In this document: piece after piece, positions 43,905 through 53,308 of the stretch | Layout: each line of letters opens with the position of its first letter | How positions within the stretch are numbered: position 1 is the first letter of the stretch | NCBI GenBank assembly: GCA_943330855.2 | Contig: CALQJI020000008.1 | Coordinates: 1 to 64,000 of the forward strand | Direction of reading: 5' to 3' | DNA length: 64,000 bases | Origin: Klebsiella pneumoniae | Lineage (GTDB): Bacteria; Verrucomicrobiota; Verrucomicrobiia; Limisphaerales; SXTU01 | Position numbers and translations under genes: made by a program | Notes under the pieces: generated by a model | The model's database searches: none | What the model saw: the letters and a program-made list of their open reading frames with translations, nothing else | Told to the model about the DNA's origin: nothing

Positions 43905-46900
43905 ATGATTAACCGCCTCATCGAATGGTCCCTGCGAAACCGCTTCCTCGTGGTGTGCGGCGTGTTCGTCCTCATCGCGTTCGGCACGCGCGCGGTGCTC
44001 CGCACGCCGGTGGACGCGATTCCGGACCTGTCCGAAAACCAAGTCATCGTGTTCGCGGACTGGGCGGGGCGCTCGCCGCAGGAGGTCGAGGACCAAGTCA
44101 CGTATCCGCTGTCCGTCGGGCTGCAAGGCTTGGCCGGCGTGAAGACCGTGCGCGCGAACTCGATGTTCGGCTTCTCAATGTTGACCCTCATCTTCGAGGA
44201 GAAGGTGGACAACTACTTCGCCCGCACGCGCGTGCTGGAGCGGCTGAACCTCCTCGCTGCGCAACTACCCACCGGCGTCCTCCCCCAGCTCGGCCCGGAC
44301 GCCACCGGTCTAGGCTGGGTTTATCAATATTACCTCCACGTTGACCCCGCGCACGCTCGCGCCAGCACACACACGAATTCAGCCTCTCAACTCTCAACTC
44401 TCAACTCTCAACCTTCCTACGACCTTGGCCAGCTCCGCGCCCTCCAAGACTGGTTCATCCGCTATCAGCTCAACGCGGTGCAAGGCGTCGCGGAAGTCGC
44501 GAGCATCGGCGGCTTCGTGCGGCAGTATCAGATTGAAGTCAGCTCGCTCAAAATGCGCGCGCGCAAGGTCACGCTGAAGGACGTGATGGACGCCGTCGGC
44601 GCGAGCAACCTCAACGTCGGCGGCAAGGTCATCGAGGAGAACGGCATGGAGTTTGTCGTGCGCGGGCTGGGTCTTGTGAAGTCGCTGGAGGACTTGGAGA
44701 ACATCGTGTTGATGGAGCGCGGCGGCATTCCCATTTACCTCAAAGACATCGCCACCGTGCAAATCGGCGGCGACTTCCGGCGCGGCACGCTCGACGTGGA
44801 CGGGCGCGAAGTGGTCGGCGGCATCGTCGTGATGCGCAACGGTGAGAACGCGCTCGCGACCATCAACCGCGTGAAGGAGAAAATTCGCCAAATCCAGCCG
44901 AGCCTCCCGCCCGGCGTGACCATCAAGTCCTTCTACGACCGCGCCGACCTCATCGAGCGGACGATCGACACACTCAAGCACGCGCTCGCCGAGGAAATCC
45001 TCCTCGTCACGCTCGCGCACATCATCTTCCTCTGGCACTTCCGCAGCATCCTCATCGTCACCGTCCCGCTGCCGCTCTCGATTCTGGTGTCGTTCATCCT
45101 CATGGAGAAGTTCGGCATCAGCTCGAACATCATGTCCCTCTCCGGCATCGCCATCGCCATCGGCGTGCTCGTGGACGCGGGGATTGTGATGACGGAGAAT
45201 GTGATTCGACACTGTGAGAGAGCGGAGGAGGAGAAAGTGAGAAAGTGGGAAAGCGAGAAAGCGAGAGAAGCCGCTGCCGCTGGCACCCTCTCACTCTCTC
45301 ACTCTCCCACTCTCTCACCTGCCCCGTCCCCTCGCCTCACCGCCGAGGAAACCCTCGCCGTCGTCCTCACCTCCGCGCAGCAAGTCGGCCGCCCCATTTT
45401 CTTCGCGATGGTCATCATCATTTTGGCATTCCTCCCGGTGTTCGCGCTGTCGGGACAGGAGGGCAAGCTGTTCCATCCGCTCGCGTTCACGAAGACGTTC
45501 GCGATGATTGGCTCGACCATTCTCGCCGTGACCATCGTGCCGGCGCTGTGCTCTCTCCTTGTGCGCGGGCCATTCCACTCCGAGGACCGCAACTGGGTCA
45601 TGCGCGTGTTGCTCGCCATCTACGACCCGGTGCTCGATTGGGCGCTTCGCTGGCGGAAGACCGTAATGGCCAGCGCCGCGCTCTTGCTCACCGTCGCGCT
45701 CGCGATGGCCTTCGGCGCTCCGCGTGAGTGGGTGCAACGCATTGAAAAAGCCGGCCACCCAAAGCTCGCGCACGCCTTCGCCGGCTTTGGCAAGGACTTC
45801 ATGCCCACGCTCAATGAAGGTTCGCTCCTCTTCATGCCCGTGCTGCTGCCGAGCACTTCACTCACCGAGGTGAAGCGTGTCATGGCGTGGCAGGACCGCG
45901 TCATCCGCAGCCTGCCGGAGGTCGAGAGCGTCGGCGGCAAACTCGGGCGCGCCGAGACCGCCACCGACCCCGCGCCCGTCGAGATGATTGAGACCACCAT
46001 CATGCTCAAGCCCGAGTGGCTGCCCACGAACCGCACTTACCTCGGCTTCATCAGAATTCCCACCGTCTATCGCAACCCCGCGTGGCGACCTGACTCGACG
46101 AAGGAAACGCTCATCGCCGAACTCACCGAGAAACTCTCCAACGTCCCCGGTTACGTGCCCGGTTTCCTGCAACCCATCGAGAACCGCATCCTCATGCTCG
46201 CCACCGGCATCCGCGCGCAGCTCGGCGTAAAGATTCTCGGTGGCTCGCTCGACGACTTGCAGCGGAAGGCCTTCGAGGTCGAGCGCATCGTGCGCGAAGT
46301 GCCCGGCGCGGTGGGCGTCGCGCCGAGCCGCGTGCAGGGCAAGCCGTATCTCGAAGTCGAAGTGAACCGCGTGGCGATGGCGCGCTTTGGTTTGCGTGCG
46401 CAAGACGTGCTCGACGCCGTCGAGACCGGCATCGGCGGCAAGGTGCTTTCCACCACGTATCAGGCCGCCGAGCGTATGGACCCGCGCGAGCGCACCGGCA
46501 TCCAAGTGCGTTTGCAACGCGCCGAACGCGACGACCTCGAACGCCTCGGCGACGTGCTCGTCGCCACGCCCAGCGGCAAGCAGATGCCGCTCGGCCAGCT
46601 CGCGAGCATCCGTCGCACGACCGGCCCGAGCGAAATCGCCAGCGAGAACGGCCGCTTGCGCGTCTTCGTGCAGGCGAACGTGCAGGAGCGCGACCTCACC
46701 AGCTTCGTCGAGGACGTGAAGCGCCGCGTGGAGAAGGAAATTGCCCCCACGCTCCCGCCCGGCATGACCATCGAATACAGCGGCGAGTATGAGAACCTCG
46801 TGCGCGCGCAACAGACGCTCTTTTACATCTTCCCGGCCACGCTGCTCATCATCTTCCTGCTGCTCTACATGGTCTATCACTCGGCCAAGGAGGCGGCGCA

Positions 46901-47363
46901 CGTCATCCTCGCCGTGCCGTTCGCGCTGACCGGCGGCGTCTTCCTGCAATACGCGCTGGGCTACAACTTCAGCGTGAGCGTGTGGGTGGGCTACATCGCG
47001 CTCTTCGGCACCGCCATCCAGACCGGCGTGGTGATGGTAGTTTACCTCGAAGAAATGGTGGCGAAGAAACAAGCCGAGCGCGCCGCCGCCGGCCAACCCT
47101 TCACGCGCGACGACCTCATCCAAGCCATCAAGGACGGCGCGCGCCTGCGCCTGCGCCCGAAGGTGATGACCGTGGCGACCATCGTGGCGAGCCTCCTGCC
47201 CATCATGTGGAGCCACCGCCCCGGCAGCGAAGTGATGCAACCACTCGCGACCCCCGTCATCGGCGGCATGGTGAGCAGCCTCCTGCACATCCTGGTGGTC
47301 ACGCCCGTCATCTTCGCGATCCTGCGGGAGCGGGAGCTGAAGTCGCAGACGGCGGCAAAGTGA
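43905..47363 (+). CDS. heavy-metal efflux RND pump (CusA/CzcA family) with two in-frame repeat insertions
   Basis: A 1152-residue inner membrane proton antiporter, about 80-100 residues longer than common CusA proteins. It shows the opening [42 protein letters not shown] in part, and [19 protein letters not shown] in the proton relay helix. The extra length lies mainly in two places: residues about 150-171, coded by a CTCTCAA heptamer array, and residues about 437-473, coded by GAGAAAG/CTCTCAC repeats. Both fall in loops. The metal is most likely Cu/Ag given the accessory proteins, but Co/Zn/Cd cannot be excluded. Confidence 0.92.
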   Translation: MINRLIEWSLRNRFLVVCGVFVLIAFGTRAVLRTPVDAIPDLSENQVIVFADWAGRSPQEVEDQVTYPLSVGLQGLAGVKTVRANSMFGFSMLTLIFEEKVDNYFARTRVLERLNLLAAQLPTGVLPQLGPDATGLGWVYQYYLHVDPAHARASTHTNSASQLSTLNSQPSYDLGQLRALQDWFIRYQLNAVQGVAEVASIGGFVRQYQIEVSSLKMRARKVTLKDVMDAVGASNLNVGGKVIEENGMEFVVRGLGLVKSLEDLENIVLMERGGIPIYLKDIATVQIGGDFRRGTLDVDGREVVGGIVVMRNGENALATINRVKEKIRQIQPSLPPGVTIKSFYDRADLIERTIDTLKHALAEEILLVTLAHIIFLWHFRSILIVTVPLPLSILVSFILMEKFGISSNIMSLSGIAIAIGVLVDAGIVMTENVIRHCERAEEEKVRKWESEKAREAAAAGTLSLSHSPTLSPAPSPRLTAEETLAVVLTSAQQVGRPIFFAMVIIILAFLPVFALSGQEGKLFHPLAFTKTFAMIGSTILAVTIVPALCSLLVRGPFHSEDRNWVMRVLLAIYDPVLDWALRWRKTVMASAALLLTVALAMAFGAPREWVQRIEKAGHPKLAHAFAGFGKDFMPTLNEGSLLFMPVLLPSTSLTEVKRVMAWQDRVIRSLPEVESVGGKLGRAETATDPAPVEMIETTIMLKPEWLPTNRTYLGFIRIPTVYRNPAWRPDSTKETLIAELTEKLSNVPGYVPGFLQPIENRILMLATGIRAQLGVKILGGSLDDLQRKAFEVERIVREVPGAVGVAPSRVQGKPYLEVEVNRVAMARFGLRAQDVLDAVETGIGGKVLSTTYQAAERMDPRERTGIQVRLQRAERDDLERLGDVLVATPSGKQMPLGQLASIRRTTGPSEIASENGRLRVFVQANVQERDLTSFVEDVKRRVEKEIAPTLPPGMTIEYSGEYENLVRAQQTLFYIFPATLLIIFLLLYMVYHSAKEAAHVILAVPFALTGGVFLQYALGYNFSVSVWVGYIALFGTAIQTGVVMVVYLEEMVAKKQAERAAAGQPFTRDDLIQAIKDGARLRLRPKVMTVATIVASLLPIMWSHRPGSEVMQPLATPVIGGMVSSLLHILVVTPVIFAILRERELKSQTAAK
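44384..44411. repeat. heptamer tandem repeat (CTCTCAA x4) inside the RND pump gene
   Basis: Four exact copies of CTCTCAA are read as [13 protein letters not shown] sequence in an exposed loop before the porter segment [12 protein letters not shown] change of one unit would shift the frame and stop the pump. Confidence 0.8.
45213..45322. repeat. GAGAAAG/CTCTCAC imperfect inverted repeat inside the RND pump gene
   Basis: A purine-rich left part with GAGAAAGTGAGAAAGTGGGA is followed, after a short GC-rich loop, by a pyrimidine-rich right part with CTCTCACTCTCTCACTCTCC. It is translated as a charged and then Ser/Pro-rich stretch in the cytoplasmic loop after the proton-relay helix. Confidence 0.8.
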
Positions 47364-47448
47364 GCAGCGAGTTGCATCAAACAACTTGTTTCCGCAGTGG
47401 TCATTCTCTGCCAGCTTGCTCCCGAGCAATTCAACCGCTCGCATCGTC

Positions 47449-48162
47449 ATGCAACGAAACTTCACGCCACGCCGCCGGGGCGCGTTCACCTTGATCGAAC
47501 TGCTCGTCGTCATCGCCATCATAGCGATCCTGGCGGGAATGCTCTTGCCGGCGTTGGGCAAGGCCAAGGCCAAGGCGCTCGGCATCAAGTGCGTGAGCAA
47601 CACGAAGCAAATCCTGCTCGGAGCAAAAATTTATGCAGACGACAACGGCGACCAGCTGCCGCCCAGTCACACGCCGAGCACCACCGGCTTGAGCTGGGCG
47701 GACGTCATGCTGACCTACGTTGGATCGAACACGAACCTGTTCGTCTGCCCCAGCGCGCCCAATCGCGGCACGGAGCGACTTTGGGTCAACGCGAAGGTGA
47801 AAAATCACTACATGGCGAACATTGACCTCGGCGCGCGCCAGCTTGGCTTCGGGGACACAGGCGTGGCCAAGCCGGCATCCACGGTCTATCTCTGCGACGG
47901 CGGCACGTTGGCGGTGGACTCACCCAATGGCAACGTGGCGGTGACGCCCACTTCAACCTACAAGCCGGGCTGCTGGATTCTGATCCGGCCTGCCGGCAGC
48001 GAGGCATTTGGGACGTTACAAGCCACGACGACGACTTCGCCCAACTCGCCCGATTGGGGCGGCCCGCACCTGCGGCACAACAAGCGCAGCAACGTTGGCT
48101 TTGTGGACGGCCACGTGGAGACCATGGAATCCTCCGTCTGGTATTTCTCGAACACCCCGTAG
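47449..48162 (+). CDS. pseudopilin-like protein with H-x9-DG C-terminus
   Basis: A 237-residue protein with the prepilin leader [20 protein letters not shown] and helix, then [20 protein letters not shown] and the C-terminal signature [17 protein letters not shown]. It is a third member of the family in this window, but no lipoprotein gene follows it. ATG at 47449 gives the normal short leader; the upstream open frame is a shadow. It lies 85 bases after the efflux pump and is probably transcribed separately. Confidence 0.88.
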   Translation: MQRNFTPRRRGAFTLIELLVVIAIIAILAGMLLPALGKAKAKALGIKCVSNTKQILLGAKIYADDNGDQLPPSHTPSTTGLSWADVMLTYVGSNTNLFVCPSAPNRGTERLWVNAKVKNHYMANIDLGARQLGFGDTGVAKPASTVYLCDGGTLAVDSPNGNVAVTPTSTYKPGCWILIRPAGSEAFGTLQATTTTSPNSPDWGGPHLRHNKRSNVGFVDGHVETMESSVWYFSNTP

Positions 48163-48470
48163 ACGGACCCAGCCATCGGCGGTCAGTGACGGGTCAGTTG
48201 CTCTCAGCGCAAACGGGCTGGAAGTGGAGCGGGTGAAGGGAATCGAAACCGCTCGAATCAGTCCGCCGTTTTCGTGAAAAAACGGCCAAAACCAACATAT
48301 TCAGGACGATAACGAGGTTTTTGAAAAACGCCAGACCGAAGTTGGATACAGTATTCCCGAAGCGAAGTTGTCGGGAATTGTCGGGAAAATGGAGCCTGAA
48401 AACCACGTGGACATACGCTCGCCAACTTCGTCACCAGGGTCTCAGCACACCACCGGTGGAACACACGACA

Positions 48471-48497
48471 CTTTAGATTCCGGCGAGGAATCTAAAG
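48471..48497. terminator. 11-bp stem hairpin
   Basis: A perfect stem CTTTAGATTCC with GGAATCTAAAG closes a five-base loop GGCGA. No T-run follows on the plus strand, so it is not a classic terminator; it could be a remnant of a mobile element or an RNA processing site. Confidence 0.45.
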
Positions 48498-48724
48498 CGC
48501 AGTTCACCAGCAGTCGTTCGGCTGCCCACAGCATCCGTCGCTGCGGAGTAGGGCGGCAAGGGCGGTTGCGCGGCTGGACACGATGCTCAGCAGACGACAA
48601 GTGGAGTCTTTGCTGGATGGCCACGCTCCGGTTGACTGAGCTTCAGCAGGCTGCGTGAAGCACCTTGAGCGCAGCAAGAAATAGGCGGCGGTCGCCGCCC
48701 GCACCGTTTCACCGGAATCACGGG

Positions 48725-48800
48725 TTTCAGCCGCTGCTGAAAGCGTCGCCCTAGCTGAAATCGGGCTTGCTGGACTTTCAGTAGAATAGTAGCTTTCAGC
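48725..48800. promoter_or_regulatory. CTGAAA/TTTCAG repeats, candidate AbiEi operator
   Basis: Five copies of CTGAAA or its complement occur within 76 bases, including the exact inverted pair GCTGAAAGC (48736-48744) and GCTTTCAGC (48792-48800). They end 24 bases before the antitoxin ATG. AbiEi antitoxins bind inverted repeats in their own promoters, so these are natural candidates. Confidence 0.5.
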
Positions 48801-48823
48801 ACTTGTTGAAAACGGCCATCACA

Positions 48824-49885
48824 ATGAAACAGACCGAGCTGCTTGACCGGGCGAAGGAGGCCTTGCTGAAGTGCCTCCAGGAGGTGCCGTTCGTGAGAGT
48901 GGAGGTGATGCGGGAGTCGAAGCGGCTGGCCACCGGGCCGGATCTGCTCTTCCAAGTGAGGACCCGCGCCAGCAAGCGCACACTGATGGTGGACGTGAAG
49001 TCGGTAGGGCAGCCCCGCGTGGTGCGTGAGGCGACGAACCAGTTGGCACGATTCAAGGAACAGCGGCCTGATGCCTACGGCGTGGTCATGGCTCCCTACA
49101 TTTCACCGGAGGCGGCGGCAATCTGCCGCATGGAGGGTTTAGGCTTCGCCGACCTCGCAGGGAATTGCGTCCTCGCCTTCGACCAGGTGTTCATCTCGAA
49201 GGAGGGCAAGGAGAACCCATTCGCCCGCAAGCGGGATCTGCGGTCGCTCTTTTCGCCCAAGGCCGAGCGCGTGCTGCGCGTGCTGCTGACCACACCGGGA
49301 CGCTGGTGGAAGGCGCAGTCGCTGGCCCAAGAGGCGGACGTGAGCCTCGGCCAGGGTTTCAACGTGAAGAAGCTGCTGGTGGACCGTGAGTGGGTGCAGG
49401 CAGGCGACGAAGGATTCCGCCTCACCGCGCCCGCCGAGTTGCTGGCCGAGTGGGAAGGGAACTACGATTTCCGCCGCAGCACCGTCCGGGAGTTCTACAC
49501 GCTCCGGCCCATTGCGGACGTGGAGCGGCTGCTGGCGGAAACCTGCGAGAAGGAAAAGTCACCCTACGCGCTGGCGGGATTTTCCAGCGCCGCCCGGTAT
49601 GCGCCAATGGTGCGTTACCAGCGGGCGATGGCCTACGTGTCGGGCAATCTCGACCGCGTGGCCGAACGGCTGGAACTGAAGCCGGTGACGAGCGGGGCCA
49701 ACGTGAATTTGATCATCCCTTATGACGAGGGTGTGCTTTACGGCGTGGAGACGAAGGGCGGGGCTAGCGTCACGTCGCCGGTGCAAACCTACCTCGACCT
49801 CCGGCAAATCAAGGGTCGCGGTGAAGAGGCAGCGGACTTCCTGAAACAACAAGTCATCAAAAACACATGGCCGGAGAACGAATAG
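48824..49885 (+). CDS. type IV antitoxin, AbiEi family
   Basis: A 353-residue protein. The N-terminal part contains an endonuclease-like region (FQVRTRASKRTLMVDVKSVG, YGVVMAPYISPEAAAICR, GLGFADLAGNCVLAF), and a winged-helix region follows (about 155-215, RVLRVLLTTPGRWWKAQSLA). The C-terminal part matches AbiEi-type antitoxins (YALAGFSSAARYAP). AbiEi represses its operon and counteracts the AbiEii nucleotidyltransferase without direct binding. The ATG at 48824 is preferred over TTG 48803. Its stop overlaps the toxin gene by 19 bases, the normal order for AbiE. Confidence 0.8.
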   Translation: MKQTELLDRAKEALLKCLQEVPFVRVEVMRESKRLATGPDLLFQVRTRASKRTLMVDVKSVGQPRVVREATNQLARFKEQRPDAYGVVMAPYISPEAAAICRMEGLGFADLAGNCVLAFDQVFISKEGKENPFARKRDLRSLFSPKAERVLRVLLTTPGRWWKAQSLAQEADVSLGQGFNVKKLLVDREWVQAGDEGFRLTAPAELLAEWEGNYDFRRSTVREFYTLRPIADVERLLAETCEKEKSPYALAGFSSAARYAPMVRYQRAMAYVSGNLDRVAERLELKPVTSGANVNLIIPYDEGVLYGVETKGGASVTSPVQTYLDLRQIKGRGEEAADFLKQQVIKNTWPENE

Positions 49886-50694
49886 ACTATACCGCCGCCG
49901 CTGTGGACGCGGCCAAGTCGGTGCTCATCGAGCTGATGCACATTCTCGGCGAGTATCGTGACGACATGGTGCTGGTCGGCGGCTGGATTCCCGACCTGCT
50001 GATCCCGACGAGCTTGGAGCGGCACGTTGGCAGCATTGATGTGGACGTGGCGTTGAACCACAAGGAACTCACCGAGGCGGGCTACCGGATGATCGGTGAG
50101 ATTCTGCGCCAGCACGGCTACATCCAGGACCAGCAACAGCCGTTCATTTTCCGCAAGGACGTGCGTGGGCAGGTGGTGCAGGTGGATTTTCTGGCTGGCG
50201 AGTATGGCGGCACCGGCAAGGGCCGTCGCACGCAGAAGGCCCTCGACATGCAGCCACGCAAGGCGCGGGGCTGCGACCTGGCCTTCCAGATTCCGCCCAC
50301 GCAGGTCGCGGTGAAGGGGAAGCTGCCGGACGGTGCGCTGGACGAGGTGAACGTGCAGGTTGCTTCCGTGGTGCCCTTCCTGGCGATGAAGGGAATGGCG
50401 CTGGAGGATCGCCGGAAGGCGAAGGACGCCTACGACATCTACTTCGTGCTGCAAAATTATCCGGGCGGAGTTGACGAAGTGGTGGAGGCGTTCCGTCCGC
50501 ACCTGAAGCTGGGGCTGGTGCAGGAGGGTTTGAAGAAGATGGCAGGCAAGTTTGCCACTCTCGATCACGTCGGGCCGAGAGACGTGGCCGGATTCGAGGA
50601 GACGCTGGATGAGGAAGAGCGCGCCATCCGGCAGCGGGACGCCTTCGAGAAAGTGCGCTATATGCTGAAACAACTGGGCATCGTAAGAGCCTGA
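49867..50694 (+). CDS. type IV toxin, AbiEii nucleotidyltransferase family
   Basis: A 275-residue nucleotidyltransferase-fold protein. The catalytic region has VLVGGWIPDLL (36-45) and SIDVDVAL with the S-x-D-x-D acidic triad partners (56-60). Later, KGMALEDRRKAKDAYDIYFV (about 176-195) matches the conserved K-x-R-x-KD-x-YD segment of AbiEii. Such toxins block growth by modifying a target with NTP, often as an anti-phage abortive response. The gene overlaps the antitoxin gene by 19 bases. Confidence 0.82.
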   Translation: MAGERIDYTAAAVDAAKSVLIELMHILGEYRDDMVLVGGWIPDLLIPTSLERHVGSIDVDVALNHKELTEAGYRMIGEILRQHGYIQDQQQPFIFRKDVRGQVVQVDFLAGEYGGTGKGRRTQKALDMQPRKARGCDLAFQIPPTQVAVKGKLPDGALDEVNVQVASVVPFLAMKGMALEDRRKAKDAYDIYFVLQNYPGGVDEVVEAFRPHLKLGLVQEGLKKMAGKFATLDHVGPRDVAGFEETLDEEERAIRQRDAFEKVRYMLKQLGIVRA

Positions 50695-51136
50695 GCCTCA
50701 AAGCGGCCTTCAAAGGCAGCTTCACAGCCATGTGTTAAAGTCGCTCCACTTGCTAATAAATGGCGAGGTTTCTACACAGTGCGGTGAACATGCACGAGGC
50801 GTGTGACGGCAGTAGGCGACTATCCCGCGTTGTGGACGAGCGACAGGACTCGTGTTGTTGACAAGTGCTGTCCTTCGTCGCGTGCTGCCGAGCCGTAACC
50901 AAAGGGCATGAGTTCGGCTCAAATGGCGTCACCCAGTGCTTGAGTTGTGACCCCTTGGGTGTGCTAGTGCGTGTGGGCGTCACAGGCAGCCGAATCCGAT
51001 TGTGCGGAGCCACAAATCTGCTACAAGACACAGCCAGCATTGCAAGCCCACCGAACCTCCGCCCGGCTCAGGCCATCCTCAGCCAGAACCTGCAAGGTTT
51101 CCTTCCCCCGCCTCGTCACCGACCGCCACCTCAGTC
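50695..51136. other. gene-free stretch before the response regulator
   Basis: I see no supported gene in these 442 bases. A TTGACA-like box occurs near 50857 and could be part of a promoter, but its matching -10 element is not clear. Confidence 0.35.
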
Positions 51137-51601
51137 ATGGCAACCTCATTGTCCAAACCACCCGCAGCCAGCGTTAAGAAGCCCGTCGCCCGTGTGCTCG
51201 TGGTTGAAGACCACCAGGACATTGGCGACCTGATGCGGCTCGCCCTGAGCCGCTCCCTCATTGACGCCACCCTTTGCCGCACCGGCGAGGAGGCCCTGAC
51301 TCTGCTGACCACGGAAACATACGACCTCCTGCTGCTGGACATCGAACTGCCCGGCATGAGCGGACTGGAGCTGTGCCGCCATTTGAAGGCCGCACCGGCG
51401 CTTCAGGACATCCCGGTGATTTTCGTCAGCGGCCAGAACAGCCCAGACAACAAGCAGCAGGCGGAACGGCTCGGTGCCGTGGAGTTCATCGAGAAGCCCA
51501 TCACCCTGCTGCGCTTTCTGTCACGGGTGATGGGCCACCTGAAGCTCAAGGCGAACAGCGACCGGGAGGTCCGGGAGTTGTTGCCGGTCGTAACGACCTG
51601 A
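51137..51601 (+). CDS. single-domain response regulator
   Basis: A 154-residue protein with only a receiver domain after a 17-residue Ser/Pro/Lys-rich N-terminus. Conserved residues are the acidic pair in VVEDHQD, the phosphoacceptor Asp68 in LLLLDIELPGMSG, Ser98 in FVSG and Lys120 in IEKPI. There is no output domain and no histidine kinase gene beside it, so it probably acts in a phosphorelay or by protein contact. It is followed by a convergent operon. Confidence 0.88.
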   Translation: MATSLSKPPAASVKKPVARVLVVEDHQDIGDLMRLALSRSLIDATLCRTGEEALTLLTTETYDLLLLDIELPGMSGLELCRHLKAAPALQDIPVIFVSGQNSPDNKQQAERLGAVEFIEKPITLLRFLSRVMGHLKLKANSDREVRELLPVVTT

Positions 51602-51771
51602 CCGTCGCGGGCGTCAATCACTCGCAACGGTCACACAGTTTTTTGGTTCGGGCGGTCGCACGTTGACTTCCGTGGGGTGCTCCACCCCCAACCTTGGGGT
51701 TCCCATTCCCCGTTCCAAGGCGTGCGCCGCCCGAATCGCTTCGCCCCGGCCCTGCACCGCACCGGGCTGCG

Positions 51772-52308
51772 TCACGGCTTGGCCTTCGTCAGCTCACCGA
51801 CCTTCTCAGCCAACTTCTCGAACGACATCCGGTCGCCGTTGTTCTTTCCGACGTGGCGGAAGACTTCCTTGCCCGCTGGATTGAGCAGCACGGTCGCCGG
51901 GTAGTGGACGACCTGGCCGTGGAACTTGTAGCCGTCGGGGATGCTGAACGCCTTGGCCAACTTTGCGTCCGGGTCGCGGTAAATCGGGTTCCTCGCCAGC
52001 TCGTCGGCAGGCAGCTTGGCCGCCCATGACTTGATTTCCGCCTCGGTGTCGGGCTTCACGAAGACGTGGATGACGTTCGGCAGCGTGGCGGCCCTGGAGA
52101 AGTAGTCCCGCGTGTGGCGCAGGCAGTAGGGGCACTCGGTCTTGAGCAGGAAGTGCAGCGCAACAAACTTGCCCTTGGCGTCGGCCAGCTTAAACGTCGT
52201 CTTGCTGGTGGCGGACTGGACGGTGAAGTCATCCGGGTTGGCGCGGGCCGGTTGCACGGCGGCGAACAAGGTGGTGACGAGCAGGGTGAGGAGCAGGCGT
52301 GGTTTCAT
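51772..52308 (-). CDS. exported thioredoxin-like / peroxiredoxin-like protein
   Basis: A 178-residue protein with a signal peptide (1-23) and a thioredoxin fold. The active site is LKTECPYCLRHTRDYF with Cys59 and Cys62, and the later cis-Pro region is VVHYPATVLLNPAGKEVFRH. It resembles AhpC/TSA-type redoxins, and should act on thiols or peroxides in the periplasm. It is the last gene of the operon with the ECF sigma factor and its anti-sigma partner, 57 bases after the latter. Confidence 0.8.
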   Translation of the reverse strand: MKPRLLLTLLVTTLFAAVQPARANPDDFTVQSATSKTTFKLADAKGKFVALHFLLKTECPYCLRHTRDYFSRAATLPNVIHVFVKPDTEAEIKSWAAKLPADELARNPIYRDPDAKLAKAFSIPDGYKFHGQVVHYPATVLLNPAGKEVFRHVGKNNGDRMSFEKLAEKVGELTKAKP

Positions 52309-52365
52309 GTGATGTGTTTGGGAGTGAGTCGGACCAGCGGCGCTTTCCTTACAACTGTCTCGTGC

Positions 52366-52674
52366 TCACTGAGCATCCCTTCCCGACAAGGCCCGCTTCA
52401 TGCGCTGCTTGGCGTCAGCGGAGAGGCATTTTCCCGACGCGTGCTCAACGTGCTCCACGTAGCCGGGCGCGGCGTCATGCACGAGTTTCACTTGTTCGAG
52501 GTAGCGCTGGCACCACACACAAATCGTTGTGTGCAGTCGGATGCGCAGGCGCGTCATGAGCGGCAGCGGGCCGTCCAACCGCTGCGAGGCGAGCCGGGTG
52601 ATTTCCTTGCAGGTCGGCGTGTGGTTCCAGACCCAGGTGATGAACCACAGCTTGATGGGACCGGGCTGGCTCAT
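52366..52674 (-). CDS. zinc-finger anti-sigma-factor-like protein
   Basis: A 102-residue protein without a clear membrane helix. It contains His48, Cys52 and Cys55 in LHTTICVWCQRYLEQ, the H-x3-C-x2-C core of ZAS-type anti-sigma factors, with Cys22 as a possible further ligand. The start at 52674 overlaps the stop of the ECF sigma gene as ATGA. Control of the sigma factor by redox-sensitive zinc release is inferred from the motif and the redoxin gene downstream. Confidence 0.75.
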   Translation of the reverse strand: MSQPGPIKLWFITWVWNHTPTCKEITRLASQRLDGPLPLMTRLRIRLHTTICVWCQRYLEQVKLVHDAAPGYVEHVEHASGKCLSADAKQRMKRALSGRDAQ

Positions 52675-53291
52675 GATTTCCCCTCCTGCGGTGCAAACCA
52701 GTTCGCCTCCAGGCACGCCCGCAGCGCTAGGCGGGCGCGGTGCAGCATCACCCAGAGATGGTTCGGGCTGATGTCCAGCAGCGCGCAAATCTCCTCCGTG
52801 GACACGTCGTCCACTTCGCGCAGCAGGAACACGCGGGCCACCTTGCGCGGCAGCTTCCCGGAGCACTCGTGGAAGGTCTTCCAGAACGCCTCGCTATCCA
52901 GACCCGCGCCGGGAGTCGGTGCCCATTCCAGCGGGCCAAGCTCATGAATCCACCCGTCTTTGAACAGGCCGTCCGGAATGAAGCGCTCGCTCTGCTCGTC
53001 CGCCATGAACTCCAGGTCGGTGAAGGAGGTCTCCCGGATCGCCTTGCGGTAGTGGTCCACGATTTTGTTCTTCAAGATGCCGATCAGCCAACTCTTCGGA
53101 GCCGACCGGCCCGCGAAGGCCGCGTCGCTCTTGAGCGCAGCCAGAAACGTCTCCTGCACCATGTCTTCGGCCAGGGACTCGTCCCGCAGCCGTGCCAGCG
53201 CGTAACGGAACAGGTAGTCGCCATACGCGTCCACCCACGCTTCCGGGTCGGCCAGACGCGCAGCGGGCGGGTCGGAGGGCTGGCTTTGCAC
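52671..53291 (-). CDS. ECF-type RNA polymerase sigma factor
   Basis: A 206-residue sigma-70 family protein. Region 2 is at about 25-90 (YLFRYALARLRDESLAEDMV, then SWLIGILKNKIVDHYRK), and region 4 is at about 145-200 (KLPRKVARVFLLREVDDVST, LDISPNHLWVMLHRARLAL). It starts with GTG. It belongs to the group in which a small ZAS anti-sigma is encoded directly downstream. The gene follows the cyclase-like gene by 17 bases. Confidence 0.88.
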   Translation of the reverse strand: MQSQPSDPPAARLADPEAWVDAYGDYLFRYALARLRDESLAEDMVQETFLAALKSDAAFAGRSAPKSWLIGILKNKIVDHYRKAIRETSFTDLEFMADEQSERFIPDGLFKDGWIHELGPLEWAPTPGAGLDSEAFWKTFHECSGKLPRKVARVFLLREVDDVSTEEICALLDISPNHLWVMLHRARLALRACLEANWFAPQEGKS

Positions 53292-53308
53292 GCGGGTTCA
53301 ATAGCGGG

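Larger units (their letters stand above)
48163..48823. other. gene-free region with hairpins upstream of the AbiE pair
   Basis: No gene is supported in these 661 bases. They contain the terminator-like hairpin at 48471-48497 and the CTGAAA/TTTCAG repeats at 48725-48800 described separately. Part of 48240-48410 is relatively A+T-rich, unlike the neighbouring genes. Confidence 0.5.

Noticed and set aside
45858..47603. 581-codon frame opposite the efflux pump gene and the third pseudopilin
   Set aside because: Runs through two well supported genes and is rich in His/Arg/Asp without any domain.
51602..51771. GGGGTGCTCCACCCC and AACCTTGGGGTT-type palindromes after the response regulator
   Set aside because: Small GC-rich hairpins between convergent genes; they may end transcription, but the pairing is too short to call a specific element.
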